From the NCBI RefSeq assembly GCF_045862745.1, contig NZ_BQXN01000001.1, forward strand, positions 1 through 64,000: a stretch of 64,000 nucleotides of DNA, written 5' to 3'. Positions 16,315 to 25,399 of the stretch are shown here, in pieces. Origin of the DNA: Furfurilactobacillus entadae. Lineage in GTDB: Bacteria; Bacillota; Bacilli; Lactobacillales; Lactobacillaceae. The notes below the pieces were generated by a model. The model was not told where the DNA came from and made no database searches. It saw nothing but the letters and a program-made list of their open reading frames with translations. Within the stretch, counting starts at the first letter, position 1, and each line of letters opens with the position of its first letter. The position numbers were made by a program, and so were the translations under genes.

Positions 16315-18264
16315 ATGGCAGATATTAACATTACGTTCCTAGATGGTGCAGTCAAGGCGTTTGCAGCCGGTACCACAACGGAAGAAATTGCTAAGTCAAT
16401 CAGTGTGAGCTTAGCTAAAAAGGCAGTTGCAGGGAAGTTTAACGGGGAATTAGTGGACTACACCATGCCACTGACCGCTGACGGAAAGATTGAAATCGTC
16501 ACCAAGGATGCCCCTGAAGCATTGACCGTTCTGCGTCACACTGCTTCTCAAATTTTGGCAAACGCGCTACACCAGCTGTATCCAAACATGCACTTTGGTG
16601 AAGGCGAAGCCAATGACGAAGGGTTCTTCTTCGATACTGACAACCCCGATAACCAGGTTAGCTCCGATGACTTGGCAACGGTTGAAGCCAAGATGAACGA
16701 AATCGTTAAGGAAAACCTGACGATTACGCGTGAAGTGTTATCAAAAGCGGACGCATTGGCACTGGTTGCTGGTGACCCTTACCAAACACAATTGGTTGAA
16801 CAAGCAGCAGAACAAGATGGTCACGTGGTTGTTTACCGCCAGGGCGACTTTGTTGACCTGAGTGATGGCGTTCAATTGGCAGCAACAGGGGCCGTTAAGA
16901 TCTTTAAGTTGCTGTCCGTTGCTGGTGCTTACTGGGAAGGGAAATCTTCTAACCCAATGCTCCAACGGATCTACGGAACGGCTTTCTTTGATCAAAAGGC
17001 AATGGACGCAGATGACGTTCGTCGCCAAGAAGCACGTGAACGTGACCACCGTGTGATTGGGAATGACTTAGACTTGTTCTTTGTTGATCCTAAGGTTGGT
17101 GCAGGGCTGCCTTACTGGATGCCAAATGGGGCAACCATCCGGCGGACAATCGAACGTTACATTATCGATAAGGAATTACAACATGGTTACGAACACGTTT
17201 ATACGCCAGTTCTGATGAACCTGGATGCCTACAAGACGTCTGGTCACTGGGACCACTACCGTGAGGACATGTTCCCACCAATGGACATGGGTGATGGTGA
17301 AATGCTTGAATTACGGCCAATGAACTGCCCAAGCCACATTCAAGTGTACAAACACCACATTCGCTCATACCGTGAATTACCATTGCGGATCGCTGAACTT
17401 GGCATGATGCACCGTTACGAAAAGTCTGGTGCCTTATCTGGATTGCAACGTGTTCGTGAAATGACATTGAATGATGGTCACACGTTCGTTGCACCGGATC
17501 AGATCCAAGATGAATTCAAACGGATTTTGAACTTGATGGTTGAAGTGTACGCTGACTTTGACATCAAGGATTACTCATTCCGTTTGAGCTACCGTGACCC
17601 TGAAAATACTGAAAAGTACTTTGCTAACGATGAAATGTGGGAGAAGGCGCAAGCAATGTTGAAGGGTGCCATGGATGACCTTGGCCTTGACTACGTTGAA
17701 GCCGAAGGGGAAGCAGCCTTCTACGGTCCTAAGTTGGACGTTCAAACGAAGACAGCGCTTGGTAACGAAGAAACGTTGTCAACGATTCAATTAGACTTCA
17801 TGCTACCTGACCGTTTTGACCTGCACTACGTTGGTGCGGATGGTCAAGATCACCAACCCGTTATGATTCACCGTGGGTTAGTGTCAACCATGGAACGGTT
17901 CACGGCTTACCTGACAGAAATCTACAAGGGTGCCTTCCCTACTTGGTTAGCCCCACACCAAGTTTCAATCATTCCAGTTAGTGATGACCACCAGGGTGAT
18001 TACGCACGGGCCCTTCAAAAGCAATTAGCCGCTGCCGGTGTTCGTGTGACGTTGGATGACCGAAACGAAAAGATGAACTTTAAGATCCGTGATGCCCAAA
18101 CGCACAAGATTCCATATACGTTAGTCGTGGGTGAAAAAGAAAAGACGGATAACACCGTTTCCGTGCGTCGTTACGGTGAAGATGATTCAACGACTGAAGC
18201 AAGCACTGCCTTTATTGCAGACTTACTGGATGACATTGCATCATACTCACGTGCAAACGATTAA
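16315..18264 (+). CDS. thrS: Threonyl-tRNA synthetase
   Basis: This class II synthetase joins threonine to tRNA-Thr. ATG 16315 after AAAGGAGAG is used; the longer frame upstream runs back into the T-box and is not real. The order is an N-terminal TGS domain (residues 1-62), a second additional domain for editing with HTASQILANALHQLYP (the HxxxH site), and the catalytic core with motif 2 (MMHRYEKSGALSG) and motif 3 (PVMIHRGLVSTMER). The zinc-binding Cys is in MNCPSHIQVY. A C-terminal anticodon-binding domain ends the protein. The length of 649 residues is typical. Confidence 0.98.
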   Translation: MADINITFLDGAVKAFAAGTTTEEIAKSISVSLAKKAVAGKFNGELVDYTMPLTADGKIEIVTKDAPEALTVLRHTASQILANALHQLYPNMHFGEGEANDEGFFFDTDNPDNQVSSDDLATVEAKMNEIVKENLTITREVLSKADALALVAGDPYQTQLVEQAAEQDGHVVVYRQGDFVDLSDGVQLAATGAVKIFKLLSVAGAYWEGKSSNPMLQRIYGTAFFDQKAMDADDVRRQEARERDHRVIGNDLDLFFVDPKVGAGLPYWMPNGATIRRTIERYIIDKELQHGYEHVYTPVLMNLDAYKTSGHWDHYREDMFPPMDMGDGEMLELRPMNCPSHIQVYKHHIRSYRELPLRIAELGMMHRYEKSGALSGLQRVREMTLNDGHTFVAPDQIQDEFKRILNLMVEVYADFDIKDYSFRLSYRDPENTEKYFANDEMWEKAQAMLKGAMDDLGLDYVEAEGEAAFYGPKLDVQTKTALGNEETLSTIQLDFMLPDRFDLHYVGADGQDHQPVMIHRGLVSTMERFTAYLTEIYKGAFPTWLAPHQVSIIPVSDDHQGDYARALQKQLAAAGVRVTLDDRNEKMNFKIRDAQTHKIPYTLVVGEKEKTDNTVSVRRYGEDDSTTEASTAFIADLLDDIASYSRAND

Positions 18265-18295
18265 GATATTTTTCACGCAAACGTTCAGCTTTTGC

Positions 18296-18324
18296 TTGAC
18301 GGACTGATAAAAATTGATTATGCT
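18296..18324 (+). promoter_or_regulatory. Sigma-A type promoter of the uracil permease leader
   Basis: TTGACG (18296-18301), a 17-base spacer and TATGCT (18319-18324) fit the housekeeping consensus. It sits directly upstream of the PyrR-type attenuator. Confidence 0.65.
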
Positions 18325-18339
18325 GTTACCAACATGGAG

Positions 18340-18472
18340 AACCTTTAACGTAGTCCTGTGAGACTAGTAAGGTAACGGCGGTTATGACACGGAGATGAGG
18401 GGAAAGACCATCATCAAGTGTGCTCATAGCGAAAAGACCACTTACCTGAATGGGTGAGTGGTCTTTTTTTGT
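18340..18472 (+). ncRNA. PyrR-type attenuator leader
   Basis: AGTCCTGTGAGACT at 18352-18365 matches the PyrR-binding loop consensus ARUCCNGNGAGGYU with one deviation. The terminator arms AAGACCACT and AGTGGTCTT plus eight T lie at 18434-18471. The AAAGACCATC at about 18412-18421 can form part of the competing antiterminator. In known systems PyrR with UMP stabilises the anti-antiterminator so transcription stops. No pyrR gene is in the window. Confidence 0.85.
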
Positions 18473-18523
18473 GCAAATGCAAGCCGTTGGGGTTCACGTG
18501 AAAGATGAAGGGAGCGTTCTCAA

Positions 18524-19834
18524 ATGACGCAGAAAGAATTTCACGATGATACAGCAGTGCTCGATATCCACGACCGGCCACGGTTTTGGCCGTGGGTCGG
18601 GCTGTCCTTGCAACACATGTTTTCAATGTTTGGGTCGACGGTCATTGTGCCGTTACTGGTTGGGTTGAGTCCCAGCATTGCTTTATTTTCTTCGGGGGTT
18701 GGGACACTTCTACATATTATGATCACCCAGCGAAAAATTCCCGCATACATGGGCTCAAGTTTTGCCTTCATCACACCGATGCTGGCGCTCATGAAAACGA
18801 CCGGGTATCCGGGGATCGGCCAAGGGGTTGTTGCCGTCGGGGTTGTTTACCTGATCGTTGCGCTGCTGATTGGGATGATTGGTTCAAACTGGGTCGACAA
18901 GGTGCTCCCGCCGATTGTGGTTGGCCCAATCGTGATGGTCATCGGGTTATCACTCGCCGGGAGTGCGGCAACTGATGCCATGATGAAAAACGGCCATTAT
19001 AACCTGGAATATTTTATGATCGCCTTGGCAACGTTACTGCTTGCCATTTTGTTTAACATGTTTCTCAAGGGATCGTTGGGATTGATCCCAGTTCTGTTAG
19101 CCATTGTGTGTGGTTACGTCATTAGTGTTTTTGCGGGGATTGTCGACCTTCATGCAATCGCCGTTGCGCCATGGTTCAAATTACCAGCCTTCCAAATTCC
19201 GGGCTTAACGTATCATTTTCACCTCGAGTGGGGCGCCATCGTCACCATTGCGCCAATTGCATTTGTGACCATGACGGAACACATGGGGCACATTATGGTG
19301 CTAGACAACCTGACGCACCGTAATTTCTTCAAGGATCCTGGTCTTCAAAGAACGTTGGCTGGGGATGGGACGGCGTCAATTGTCGCTGGCTTGCTGGGGG
19401 GCCCCGCAGTGACAAGTTATGGTGAAAACATTGGTGTGATGGCCATTACTAAGGTTCACAGTGTGTATGTTCTGATGGGGGCAGCCATGTTTGCCATCAT
19501 CTTCGCGTTTATCAATAAGTTAAACGTCTTGATTATGGCCATGCCGCTACCAGTCATTGGTGGAATCAGTTTTCTATTATTTGGAACCATTGCTACCAGC
19601 GGAGTGTCCGTCATGGTTGACCACCAGATTGATTTTGGGAAAAAGCGTAACTTGATGATTGCGTCTGCCATTATGGTCATTGGGATTGGTAATGCTTATC
19701 TACAATTGGGGAGTTTCCAATTTACTGGCCTAGCACTCGCAACGGTCCTTGGCATTGTGTTAAACTTAGTGCTACCGGAAACGGCGGCTAGCGAACGTAA
19801 CCAAGCCGCTGAACCAGTGAAAAAGTCAGCCTAA
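18524..19834 (+). CDS. Uracil permease (UraA/PyrP, NCS2 family)
   Basis: This 436-residue integral membrane uracil:proton symporter has about 14 spans. Visible family features are LSLQHMFSMFGSTVIVPLLVG near the N-terminus, YMGSSFAFITP, FVTMTEHMGHI with the conserved TM8 Glu, and the TSYGENIGVMAITKV segment in TM10. GAAGGGAG precedes ATG 18524. The PyrR attenuator upstream supports uracil as substrate over xanthine. The gene stands alone, between thrS and the infC operon. Confidence 0.94.
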   Translation: MTQKEFHDDTAVLDIHDRPRFWPWVGLSLQHMFSMFGSTVIVPLLVGLSPSIALFSSGVGTLLHIMITQRKIPAYMGSSFAFITPMLALMKTTGYPGIGQGVVAVGVVYLIVALLIGMIGSNWVDKVLPPIVVGPIVMVIGLSLAGSAATDAMMKNGHYNLEYFMIALATLLLAILFNMFLKGSLGLIPVLLAIVCGYVISVFAGIVDLHAIAVAPWFKLPAFQIPGLTYHFHLEWGAIVTIAPIAFVTMTEHMGHIMVLDNLTHRNFFKDPGLQRTLAGDGTASIVAGLLGGPAVTSYGENIGVMAITKVHSVYVLMGAAMFAIIFAFINKLNVLIMAMPLPVIGGISFLLFGTIATSGVSVMVDHQIDFGKKRNLMIASAIMVIGIGNAYLQLGSFQFTGLALATVLGIVLNLVLPETAASERNQAAEPVKKSA

Positions 19835-19838
19835 GTGG

Positions 19839-19867
19839 TTGACAGAGATGAATAAATCCAGTATCAT
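19839..19867 (+). promoter_or_regulatory. Promoter of the infC-rpmI-rplT operon
   Basis: TTGACA (19839-19844), a 17-base spacer and TATCAT (19862-19867) give a near-consensus sigma-A promoter that starts just after the permease stop codon. Confidence 0.75.
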
Positions 19868-19874
19868 TATTAAC

Positions 19875-20003
19875 TGTTGAGAAAAGCAGAAGCGCCCGCT
19901 TCTCGCCTAGGTAACGTTATTGCCGGGCTAAAGATGAGTTGAACCACATCGTTTCGGTGTGGACAGCGGGTGACCTCGGTCATCCGCTCTTTTTCTGTTT
20001 ACA
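19875..20003 (+). ncRNA. L20-type ribosomal protein leader with terminator
   Basis: Between the promoter and infC are successive hairpins: AAGCGcccGCTT-like pairing near 19893, CCACATCgtttcGGTGTGG near 19944-19963, and a terminator, AGCGGGTGAC with GTCATCCGCT followed by CTTTTT (19964-19996). In other Firmicutes the leader of infC-rpmI-rplT binds L20 and controls operon expression. The position and the terminator fit that model. The exact L20 site is inferred, not seen. Confidence 0.65.
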
Positions 20004-20045
20004 TCTCTTCATTGTTGGTTCGTTAGAATTTTGGAGGTGAATACC

Positions 20046-20561
20046 ATAGCTCAAGATACTTTGGTAAATAACGCAATCCGCGCCCATGAGGTTCGGTTGA
20101 TTGCCGATAATGGTGACCAGCTTGGGGTTAAGCTGACCAGAGAAGCCCAACAGCTTGCGGACGATGCAAACTTAGATTTGGTTCTGGTTGCGCCTAAGGC
20201 AAAGCCACCGGTTGCCAGAATCATGGATTATGGAAAGTACCGCTTCGAGCAACAAAAGAAGCAGCGTGAAGCTCGTAAGAATCAAAAGACGGTCGAAATG
20301 AAAGAAATTCGGCTTAGTCCAACGATTGACGAAAACGACTTTAACACCAAGTTGAAGAACGCAGAAAAGTTCCTGTTAAAGGGAAACAAAGTGCGTGTTT
20401 CAATTCGGTTCCGTGGTCGGGCCATTACGCATAAAGAAATCGGACGCGATGTGTTGAACAAGATGGCAGCTGCCACCAAGGAAATTGCCGATGTTCAACA
20501 ACAAGCTAAGATGGATGGGCGGAGCATGTTCTTAGTGCTCTCACCAAAACCAGAAAAGTAG
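20046..20561 (+). CDS. infC: Translation initiation factor IF-3, apparent AUA start
   Basis: IF-3 binds the 30S subunit, prevents subunit joining and proofreads the start codon. The protein has the N-domain (DTLVNNAIRAHEVRLI), the helical linker (KPPVARIMDYGKYRFEQQKKQ) and the C-domain (IRLSPTIDENDFNTKLKNAEKFL). I place the start at ATA 20046-20048, eight bases after a full GGAGG (20033-20037). The only canonical alternatives in frame are TTG 20031 and GTG 20037, which overlap the ribosome site itself. Rare AUU/AUA starts on infC are a known self-limiting device, since IF-3 rejects them. Length is about 171 residues. Confidence 0.93.
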   Translation: MAQDTLVNNAIRAHEVRLIADNGDQLGVKLTREAQQLADDANLDLVLVAPKAKPPVARIMDYGKYRFEQQKKQREARKNQKTVEMKEIRLSPTIDENDFNTKLKNAEKFLLKGNKVRVSIRFRGRAITHKEIGRDVLNKMAAATKEIADVQQQAKMDGRSMFLVLSPKPEK

Positions 20562-20587
20562 TTACACATAATTAGGAGGACATACTT

Positions 20588-20785
20588 ATGCCAAAGCAAA
20601 AGACAAACCGTGCCGCTGCTAAGCGGTTCAAACAATCTGCAAAGGGCGGTTTCATCGGCGCTAACGCCTACACAAGCCACCGTTTCCACGGTAAGACGAA
20701 GAAGCAACGTCGTCAATTACGAGGAACAAAGATGATGGATGCTACGACGGTTAAGACTTACAAGAAGTTATTATTGACCAAGTAA
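20588..20785 (+). CDS. rpmI: 50S ribosomal protein L35
   Basis: This 65-residue, very basic protein starts MPKQKTNRAAAKRFK, the normal L35 N-terminus. AGGAGG lies before the ATG. It is the second gene of the infC-rpmI-rplT operon. Confidence 0.97.
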   Translation: MPKQKTNRAAAKRFKQSAKGGFIGANAYTSHRFHGKTKKQRRQLRGTKMMDATTVKTYKKLLLTK

Positions 20786-20837
20786 TTTTTTAGACTAGAA
20801 TCTGGCCAGTCTTGGTCAATTATTGGAGGATACAATT

Positions 20838-21191
20838 ATGCGTGTTAAAGGTGGAAGTGTTACACGGCAACGTCGCCGTAAGATGATCAAATTAGCCAAG
20901 GGTTACCGCGGCGCAAAGCACATTCAATTTAAGGTTGCTAAGCAACAAGTTTGGAAGTCATGGCAGTACGCTTACCGTGACCGGAAGGCTACTAAGCGTA
21001 ACTTCCGTCGTTTGTGGATCGCACGGATCAACGCCGCTGCTCGTCAAAACGACATGAGCTACAGCAAGTTGATGCACGGTTTGAAGGAAGCAAACATCGA
21101 AATGAACCGGAAGATGTTAGCTGACTTGGCCGTTAACGACCCACGGGCCTTCACTTCTTTGACTAAAGAAGCTGCTAAGGCATTAAAGTAG
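20838..21191 (+). CDS. rplT: 50S ribosomal protein L20
   Basis: This 117-residue rRNA-binding assembly protein is also the likely autoregulator of the operon through the leader upstream of infC. ATG 20838 follows TTGGAGGAT and gives MRVKGGSVTRQRR. The conserved KLAKGYRGAKH and the C-terminal helical globule are complete. A terminator follows. Confidence 0.97.
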   Translation: MRVKGGSVTRQRRRKMIKLAKGYRGAKHIQFKVAKQQVWKSWQYAYRDRKATKRNFRRLWIARINAAARQNDMSYSKLMHGLKEANIEMNRKMLADLAVNDPRAFTSLTKEAAKALK

Positions 21192-21207
21192 TCAACAACT
21201 AATTATG

Positions 21208-21241
21208 AAAACCACTCGTCCAATTGGATGAGTGGTTTTTG
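21208..21241 (+). terminator. Rho-independent terminator after rplT
   Basis: AAAACCACTC pairs with GAGTGGTTTT around a 12-base centre that can pair further (GTCCAATTGGAT), followed by T. It ends the infC operon. Confidence 0.9.
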
Positions 21242-21359
21242 TTTGCCGTAAATTCGTGTTAACGCGTTGATGGTCAAAAACTTTTTTGTCGAATTCAGTC
21301 AAAAAGTGTGTGATAAACGCCCGTTTAACAGCGTTTAAAAACTTCACAGTGAAATATAA

Positions 21360-21410
21360 TATATCGTTCGGATGTGGCTGTTGACGCGTTAGGGGCGAAC
21401 CTGCTAAATT
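21360..21410 (+). promoter_or_regulatory. guaB promoter with possible PurR sites
   Basis: TTGACG (21381-21386), an 18-base spacer and TAAATT (21405-21410) form a promoter. ATCGTTCGGATGT (21363-21375) is an inverted PurBox with 11 of 13 matches, and GGCGAACC (21394-21401) contains a second CGAA core inside the spacer. PurR control is plausible because guaBA consumes IMP, but the evidence is weaker than at 14579. Confidence 0.4.
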
Positions 21411-21446
21411 AGTAACAATTTATTTCACTAGGAGGATTTGATCATC

Positions 21447-22595
21447 ATGACCAATTGGGACGCAAAGTTTGCAAAGCAAGGGTTAACGTTTGACGATGTG
21501 CTGTTGATTCCCGCAGCCAGTGACGTATTGCCAAACCAGGTGGCATTAGGCACCCAGCTCGGAAAGAATTTAAAGCTGAACATTCCGATTTTAAGTGCCA
21601 GCATGGACACGGTTACCGAGGCACGATTAGCGACCGTTATGGCCCAGCAAGGTGGCCTAGGTGTTGTTCATAAGAACATGAGCATTGATGATCAGGCCCA
21701 TGAAGTGAGTGCCGTTAAAGCCGCGGTTGTAGACCTGGATGTAACGCCCATGGCCGCTACGGATGAAGCAGGCCACTTATTAGTTGCTGCTGCCGTTGGG
21801 GTGACTGCCGACACGTTTGATCGCGCCGACAAGTTGTTCCAAGTCGGTGCGGATGCCATCATTATTGACACGGCTCATGGTCACTCAAAGGGTGTTTTAG
21901 ACAAGATTGCGGAAATCCGGACCCATTATCCAGATAAGACATTGATTGCCGGAAACGTTGCGACAGCCTCCGGGACACGGGCGCTGTTTGAAGCCGGTGT
22001 TGACGTTGTGAAAGTCGGGATTGGCCCTGGCTCCATCTGTACGACACGGGTTGTTGCTGGTGTAGGTGTGCCACAAATTACGGCCATCTCAGACGCCGCT
22101 CAGGTCGCTGCTGAATATGGTAAGCAAATCATTGCTGATGGTGGAATCAAGTATTCAGGTGACATCGTCAAGGCATTGGCCGCTGGTGGTAACGCGGTTA
22201 TGTTAGGCAGCATGTTAGCCGGAACGGATGAAGCACCCGGTGAAGTGTTCACAGCTGACGATGGAAACAAGTACAAGACGTACCGTGGCATGGGTTCCTT
22301 AGCAGCAATGGAAAAGGGGTCATCTGACCGGTACTTCCAAAGCGGCGTGAGGGAAGAAAAGAAGTTGGTCCCAGAAGGAATCGAAGGCCGGACAGCTTAC
22401 AAAGGTGCCGTTGCTGATGTTCTGTTTCAAATGATTGGTGGTTTGCGTTCTGGCATGGGGTACACAGGTGCACATACCGTTGACGACCTGATCGAAAACG
22501 CCCAGTTTGTTCAAATTACCAATGCCGGTTTGATTGAATCACATCCACACGATGTCCAAATCACCCGGACTGCTCCTAACTACAAGCGCTCATAA
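21447..22595 (+). CDS. guaB: IMP dehydrogenase lacking the CBS (Bateman) domains
   Basis: IMPDH oxidises IMP to XMP with NAD, the committed step to GMP. ATG 21447 after AGGAGG is used. The barrel is complete: GLTFDDVLLIPA at the start, the catalytic loop GPGSICTTR with its Cys, DGGIKYSGDIVKALAAG for phosphate binding, and the flap region (YFQSG...EGIEGR). At 382 residues it is about 110 shorter than the usual form. The segment from about residue 90 to 110 joins the barrel halves directly where the two CBS domains normally sit. CBS-less forms are known and retain catalysis but lose nucleotide regulation. guaA follows 26 bases later. Confidence 0.96.
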   Translation: MTNWDAKFAKQGLTFDDVLLIPAASDVLPNQVALGTQLGKNLKLNIPILSASMDTVTEARLATVMAQQGGLGVVHKNMSIDDQAHEVSAVKAAVVDLDVTPMAATDEAGHLLVAAAVGVTADTFDRADKLFQVGADAIIIDTAHGHSKGVLDKIAEIRTHYPDKTLIAGNVATASGTRALFEAGVDVVKVGIGPGSICTTRVVAGVGVPQITAISDAAQVAAEYGKQIIADGGIKYSGDIVKALAAGGNAVMLGSMLAGTDEAPGEVFTADDGNKYKTYRGMGSLAAMEKGSSDRYFQSGVREEKKLVPEGIEGRTAYKGAVADVLFQMIGGLRSGMGYTGAHTVDDLIENAQFVQITNAGLIESHPHDVQITRTAPNYKRS

Positions 22596-22621
22596 CACTT
22601 GACCAGGAACGAGGAAGATTA

Positions 22622-24181
22622 ATGAAAACAGTAGACCAATCAAAATTTGATCGCGTCATTGTACTTGATTTTGGGAGTCAGTACAACCAGCTGATTACCC
22701 GGCGGATTCGTGAATTCGGTGTTTATTCCGAATTGAAATCACATAAAATCTCTGCCGCAGAACTGAAGGCCATGAACCCAAAGGCAGTCATCTTCTCCGG
22801 TGGTCCCAACAGCGTGTACGGTGACGATGCCCTGACCGTTGATCCAGAAATCTATAACTTAGGGTTACCAATCTTAGGGATTTGTTACGGTATGCAGTTG
22901 ATGGCCAAAGACCTTAAGGGTGGTGAAGTTGCCCCAGCCGAAGATAACGGCGATTACGGTCAGTCCACAATGCACATCTTAAACACGGCGTCACCGTTGT
23001 TTAAGGGCATGGCTGAAGACCAACAAGTGCTGATGAGTCATGGTGATTACGTGAAGAACGTTCCTGATGGCTTTGAGGCCATTGGGACAGGAGCTAATTG
23101 TCCAACGGCGGCCATGCAAAACGTCGCTAAGGGCTTCTACGGCTTACAATTTCATCCAGAAGTGCGTTTAACAGAAAATGGTAATGACATTTTACGGCAC
23201 TTTGTGTTTGATATTGCTGGTGCCACTGCTAACTGGACGATGAGTGACTTCATCGACATGCAAATTGCCGATATCCGTGAAACGGTTGGCGATAAAAAGG
23301 TACTTCTAGGCTTGTCTGGTGGGGTTGATTCCAGTGTGGTTGCTGTGCTATTACATCAGGCCATTGGGGATCAATTAACCGCCGTCTTTGTTGACCACGG
23401 GTTACTTCGGAAGGATGAAGCCAGCCAGGTTCTTGCCAGCTTACAGGGTAAGTTTGGTGTAAACATTGTGGCCACTGACGCGAGTGCGCGGTTCTTAGGT
23501 GCGTTGCAAGGGGTTACGAGTCCGGAAGAAAAGCGGAAGATCATCGGTAAGGAATTTATCGAAGTTTTCAGTGATGAAGCGCGGAAACTCGACGGTGTTG
23601 AATTCTTAGCACAAGGGACGCTGTACACGGACGTCATTGAATCTGGGACGGACACGGCCCAAACGATTAAGTCACATCATAACGTTGGTGGGCTACCAGA
23701 AGACCTGAACTTTAAACTGATTGAGCCGCTGAATAAGTTGTTTAAGGATGAAGTGCGGGCATTAGGTGAACAGTTGGGCATGCCACATGATCTTGTGTGG
23801 CGCCAACCGTTCCCTGGTCCTGGTTTAGCCATCCGGACGTTGGGTGAGGTCACACCCGAAAAGTTAACGCTGGTTCGTGAATCAGATGCGATTCTGCGTG
23901 CTGAGTTCGCGAAGGCTGGTTTAGACCAAACAGTTTGGCAATACTTTACCGCCTTACCAGGCATCCACAGTGTGGGGGTCATGGGTGATGGTCGGACGTA
24001 CGATGAAGCCATCGTTATCCGAGCCGTTACCAGTGTCGACGGAATGACAGCAGAGTTTGCTGAAGTGCCATGGGCCGTCCTTGGGGATGTGTCCGCGAAG
24101 ATTGTCAATGAGGTGCCGGGGGTTAACCGCGTTCTCTATGACATCACGGGCAAGCCACCTGCCACGATCGAGTACGAATAG
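22622..24181 (+). CDS. guaA: GMP synthase (glutamine-hydrolysing)
   Basis: The 519-residue enzyme aminates XMP to GMP using glutamine and ATP. The N-terminal class I glutamine amidotransferase (about 10-205) has the nucleophile Cys in GICYGMQ and the His/Glu pair in FHPEV. The ATP-pyrophosphatase domain has GLSGGVDSSVVA. The C-terminal dimerisation domain ends in the conserved PPATIEYE. It forms an operon with guaB. GAGGAAG precedes the ATG. Confidence 0.98.
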   Translation: MKTVDQSKFDRVIVLDFGSQYNQLITRRIREFGVYSELKSHKISAAELKAMNPKAVIFSGGPNSVYGDDALTVDPEIYNLGLPILGICYGMQLMAKDLKGGEVAPAEDNGDYGQSTMHILNTASPLFKGMAEDQQVLMSHGDYVKNVPDGFEAIGTGANCPTAAMQNVAKGFYGLQFHPEVRLTENGNDILRHFVFDIAGATANWTMSDFIDMQIADIRETVGDKKVLLGLSGGVDSSVVAVLLHQAIGDQLTAVFVDHGLLRKDEASQVLASLQGKFGVNIVATDASARFLGALQGVTSPEEKRKIIGKEFIEVFSDEARKLDGVEFLAQGTLYTDVIESGTDTAQTIKSHHNVGGLPEDLNFKLIEPLNKLFKDEVRALGEQLGMPHDLVWRQPFPGPGLAIRTLGEVTPEKLTLVRESDAILRAEFAKAGLDQTVWQYFTALPGIHSVGVMGDGRTYDEAIVIRAVTSVDGMTAEFAEVPWAVLGDVSAKIVNEVPGVNRVLYDITGKPPATIEYE

Positions 24182-24190
24182 CCTGATAAA

Positions 24191-24238
24191 AAACGGTCAT
24201 CATCTATGGGTTGTTAACCCGTGATGGTGACCATTTTT
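24191..24238 (+). terminator. Probable terminator after guaA
   Basis: GGTCATCATC pairs with GATGGTGACC, and an inner GGGTTgttAACCC extends the stem. It is followed by ATTTTTG. It closes guaBA. Confidence 0.8.
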
Positions 24239-24323
24239 GCGTTGAATTGAGTAAATTAATTTGGGATGGTTTTGGGGGACATTTTACCCTAGTGAACCTA
24301 GCCTCCATAATCAACGCTCTACG

Positions 24324-25238
24324 TTAATCGTTATTATTATCGATTGGGTCCTTAACCAGTTGATCGATGACCATCGTAATGATTTCTTTATCAACTGAAG
24401 AATCGAACTTACGTGCAAAGAGGTGACCCATTTCTTTAGCAGCCTTTAATTTCGAAAGATCTTGGCTACGCCAGGTATAAGGCGATCCGTCCCACCAATT
24501 GATGTAGCGTAAATTGCCTTGGAGTTCATCTGGTTTATCATGGACTTTTTCAGCATGGTAGATTTTAAAGTTAGCTGACGCATGGTTGATAACTGCTGGG
24601 ATAAATAATTCGTCGACTAAGAATCCGTGACTAAACGTTGACGTAATCCATTGTTCAGATTGGACCACAGCGGTAGCAAGGTCATGCGAAATTGAAAACC
24701 AGTTTGATCCAAATTCAATTTCATGTTTAATTTTACTTGGGTGACGGTTGGCCGCTAGATTCAAGAATTTTCCTTCGATTTTGTTAAACATCCGATAAAA
24801 GACCCGGCGATCGCGATAATGCTTAGATAAATGGTGCTTCATCATGCGAACTTCTAAATCGGATTGAGCCACTTGAGCACTGTATGTTAGAAAATTTTCA
24901 CCAATATGTTGATCAAAGAATGTGTGGATATAATCTTGATTTGCTAGTGGTAAATCCAGTCCTGATAATAAATGATAAAACGAGTAATGACCTTGTTTTG
25001 TGGCAGCTTTTATTAAGTCGATTTCAGCCTGAACTTGCGAAAAATCACCCCAATAAATATTAATCCGCGGGACTAATTTAAGCTGTGAGTGTTGAACAAC
25101 TAGATGTAGTGAATCCACTTTTGCCTTGTTATCAATCAAAATATAAATATCATTACGAGAGTCATCCAGTAAGGTGACCAATGATTGTAGTTGTTCAAAA
25201 TTACGATTTGCAATGATAAGGTATGCGTGCTTTTCCAT
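24324..25238 (-). CDS. Core-2/I-branching type glycosyltransferase (GT14)
   Basis: This 304-residue protein resembles bacterial members of the beta-1,6-N-acetylglucosaminyltransferase family: HAYLIIANRN at the N-terminus, LIDNKAKVD, YHLLSGLDLPL (the conserved S-G-x-D-x-P-L motif), EFGSNWFSIS and a DELFIP segment with the acidic base. There are no membrane spans, so it is cytosolic or peripheral. GAGGATTTATT precedes the ATG. It likely adds a sugar to a surface polysaccharide or glycoprotein. No other polysaccharide genes adjoin it. It sits alone on the minus strand between guaA and the prophage remnant, suggesting accessory acquisition. Confidence 0.8.
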   Translation of the reverse strand: MEKHAYLIIANRNFEQLQSLVTLLDDSRNDIYILIDNKAKVDSLHLVVQHSQLKLVPRINIYWGDFSQVQAEIDLIKAATKQGHYSFYHLLSGLDLPLANQDYIHTFFDQHIGENFLTYSAQVAQSDLEVRMMKHHLSKHYRDRRVFYRMFNKIEGKFLNLAANRHPSKIKHEIEFGSNWFSISHDLATAVVQSEQWITSTFSHGFLVDELFIPAVINHASANFKIYHAEKVHDKPDELQGNLRYINWWDGSPYTWRSQDLSKLKAAKEMGHLFARKFDSSVDKEIITMVIDQLVKDPIDNNND

Positions 25239-25399
25239 AATAAATCCTCAATTTTCCACAGTGCAGTCCAATAAATAAAGTGCTTTTGAAGCGCAATGTT
25301 TATTCAATTTTATTAATGCGTAAAACGGGTTAATAAGAGCCTTTTTAATTCAAGCAACTTTTGTTTATTGACCAGTGTGTCGATGGATAATAATGGTCA

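Noticed and set aside
25239..25399. Prophage attachment site
   Set aside because: No integrase gene and no matching direct repeat at the other edge, which is replaced by an IS.
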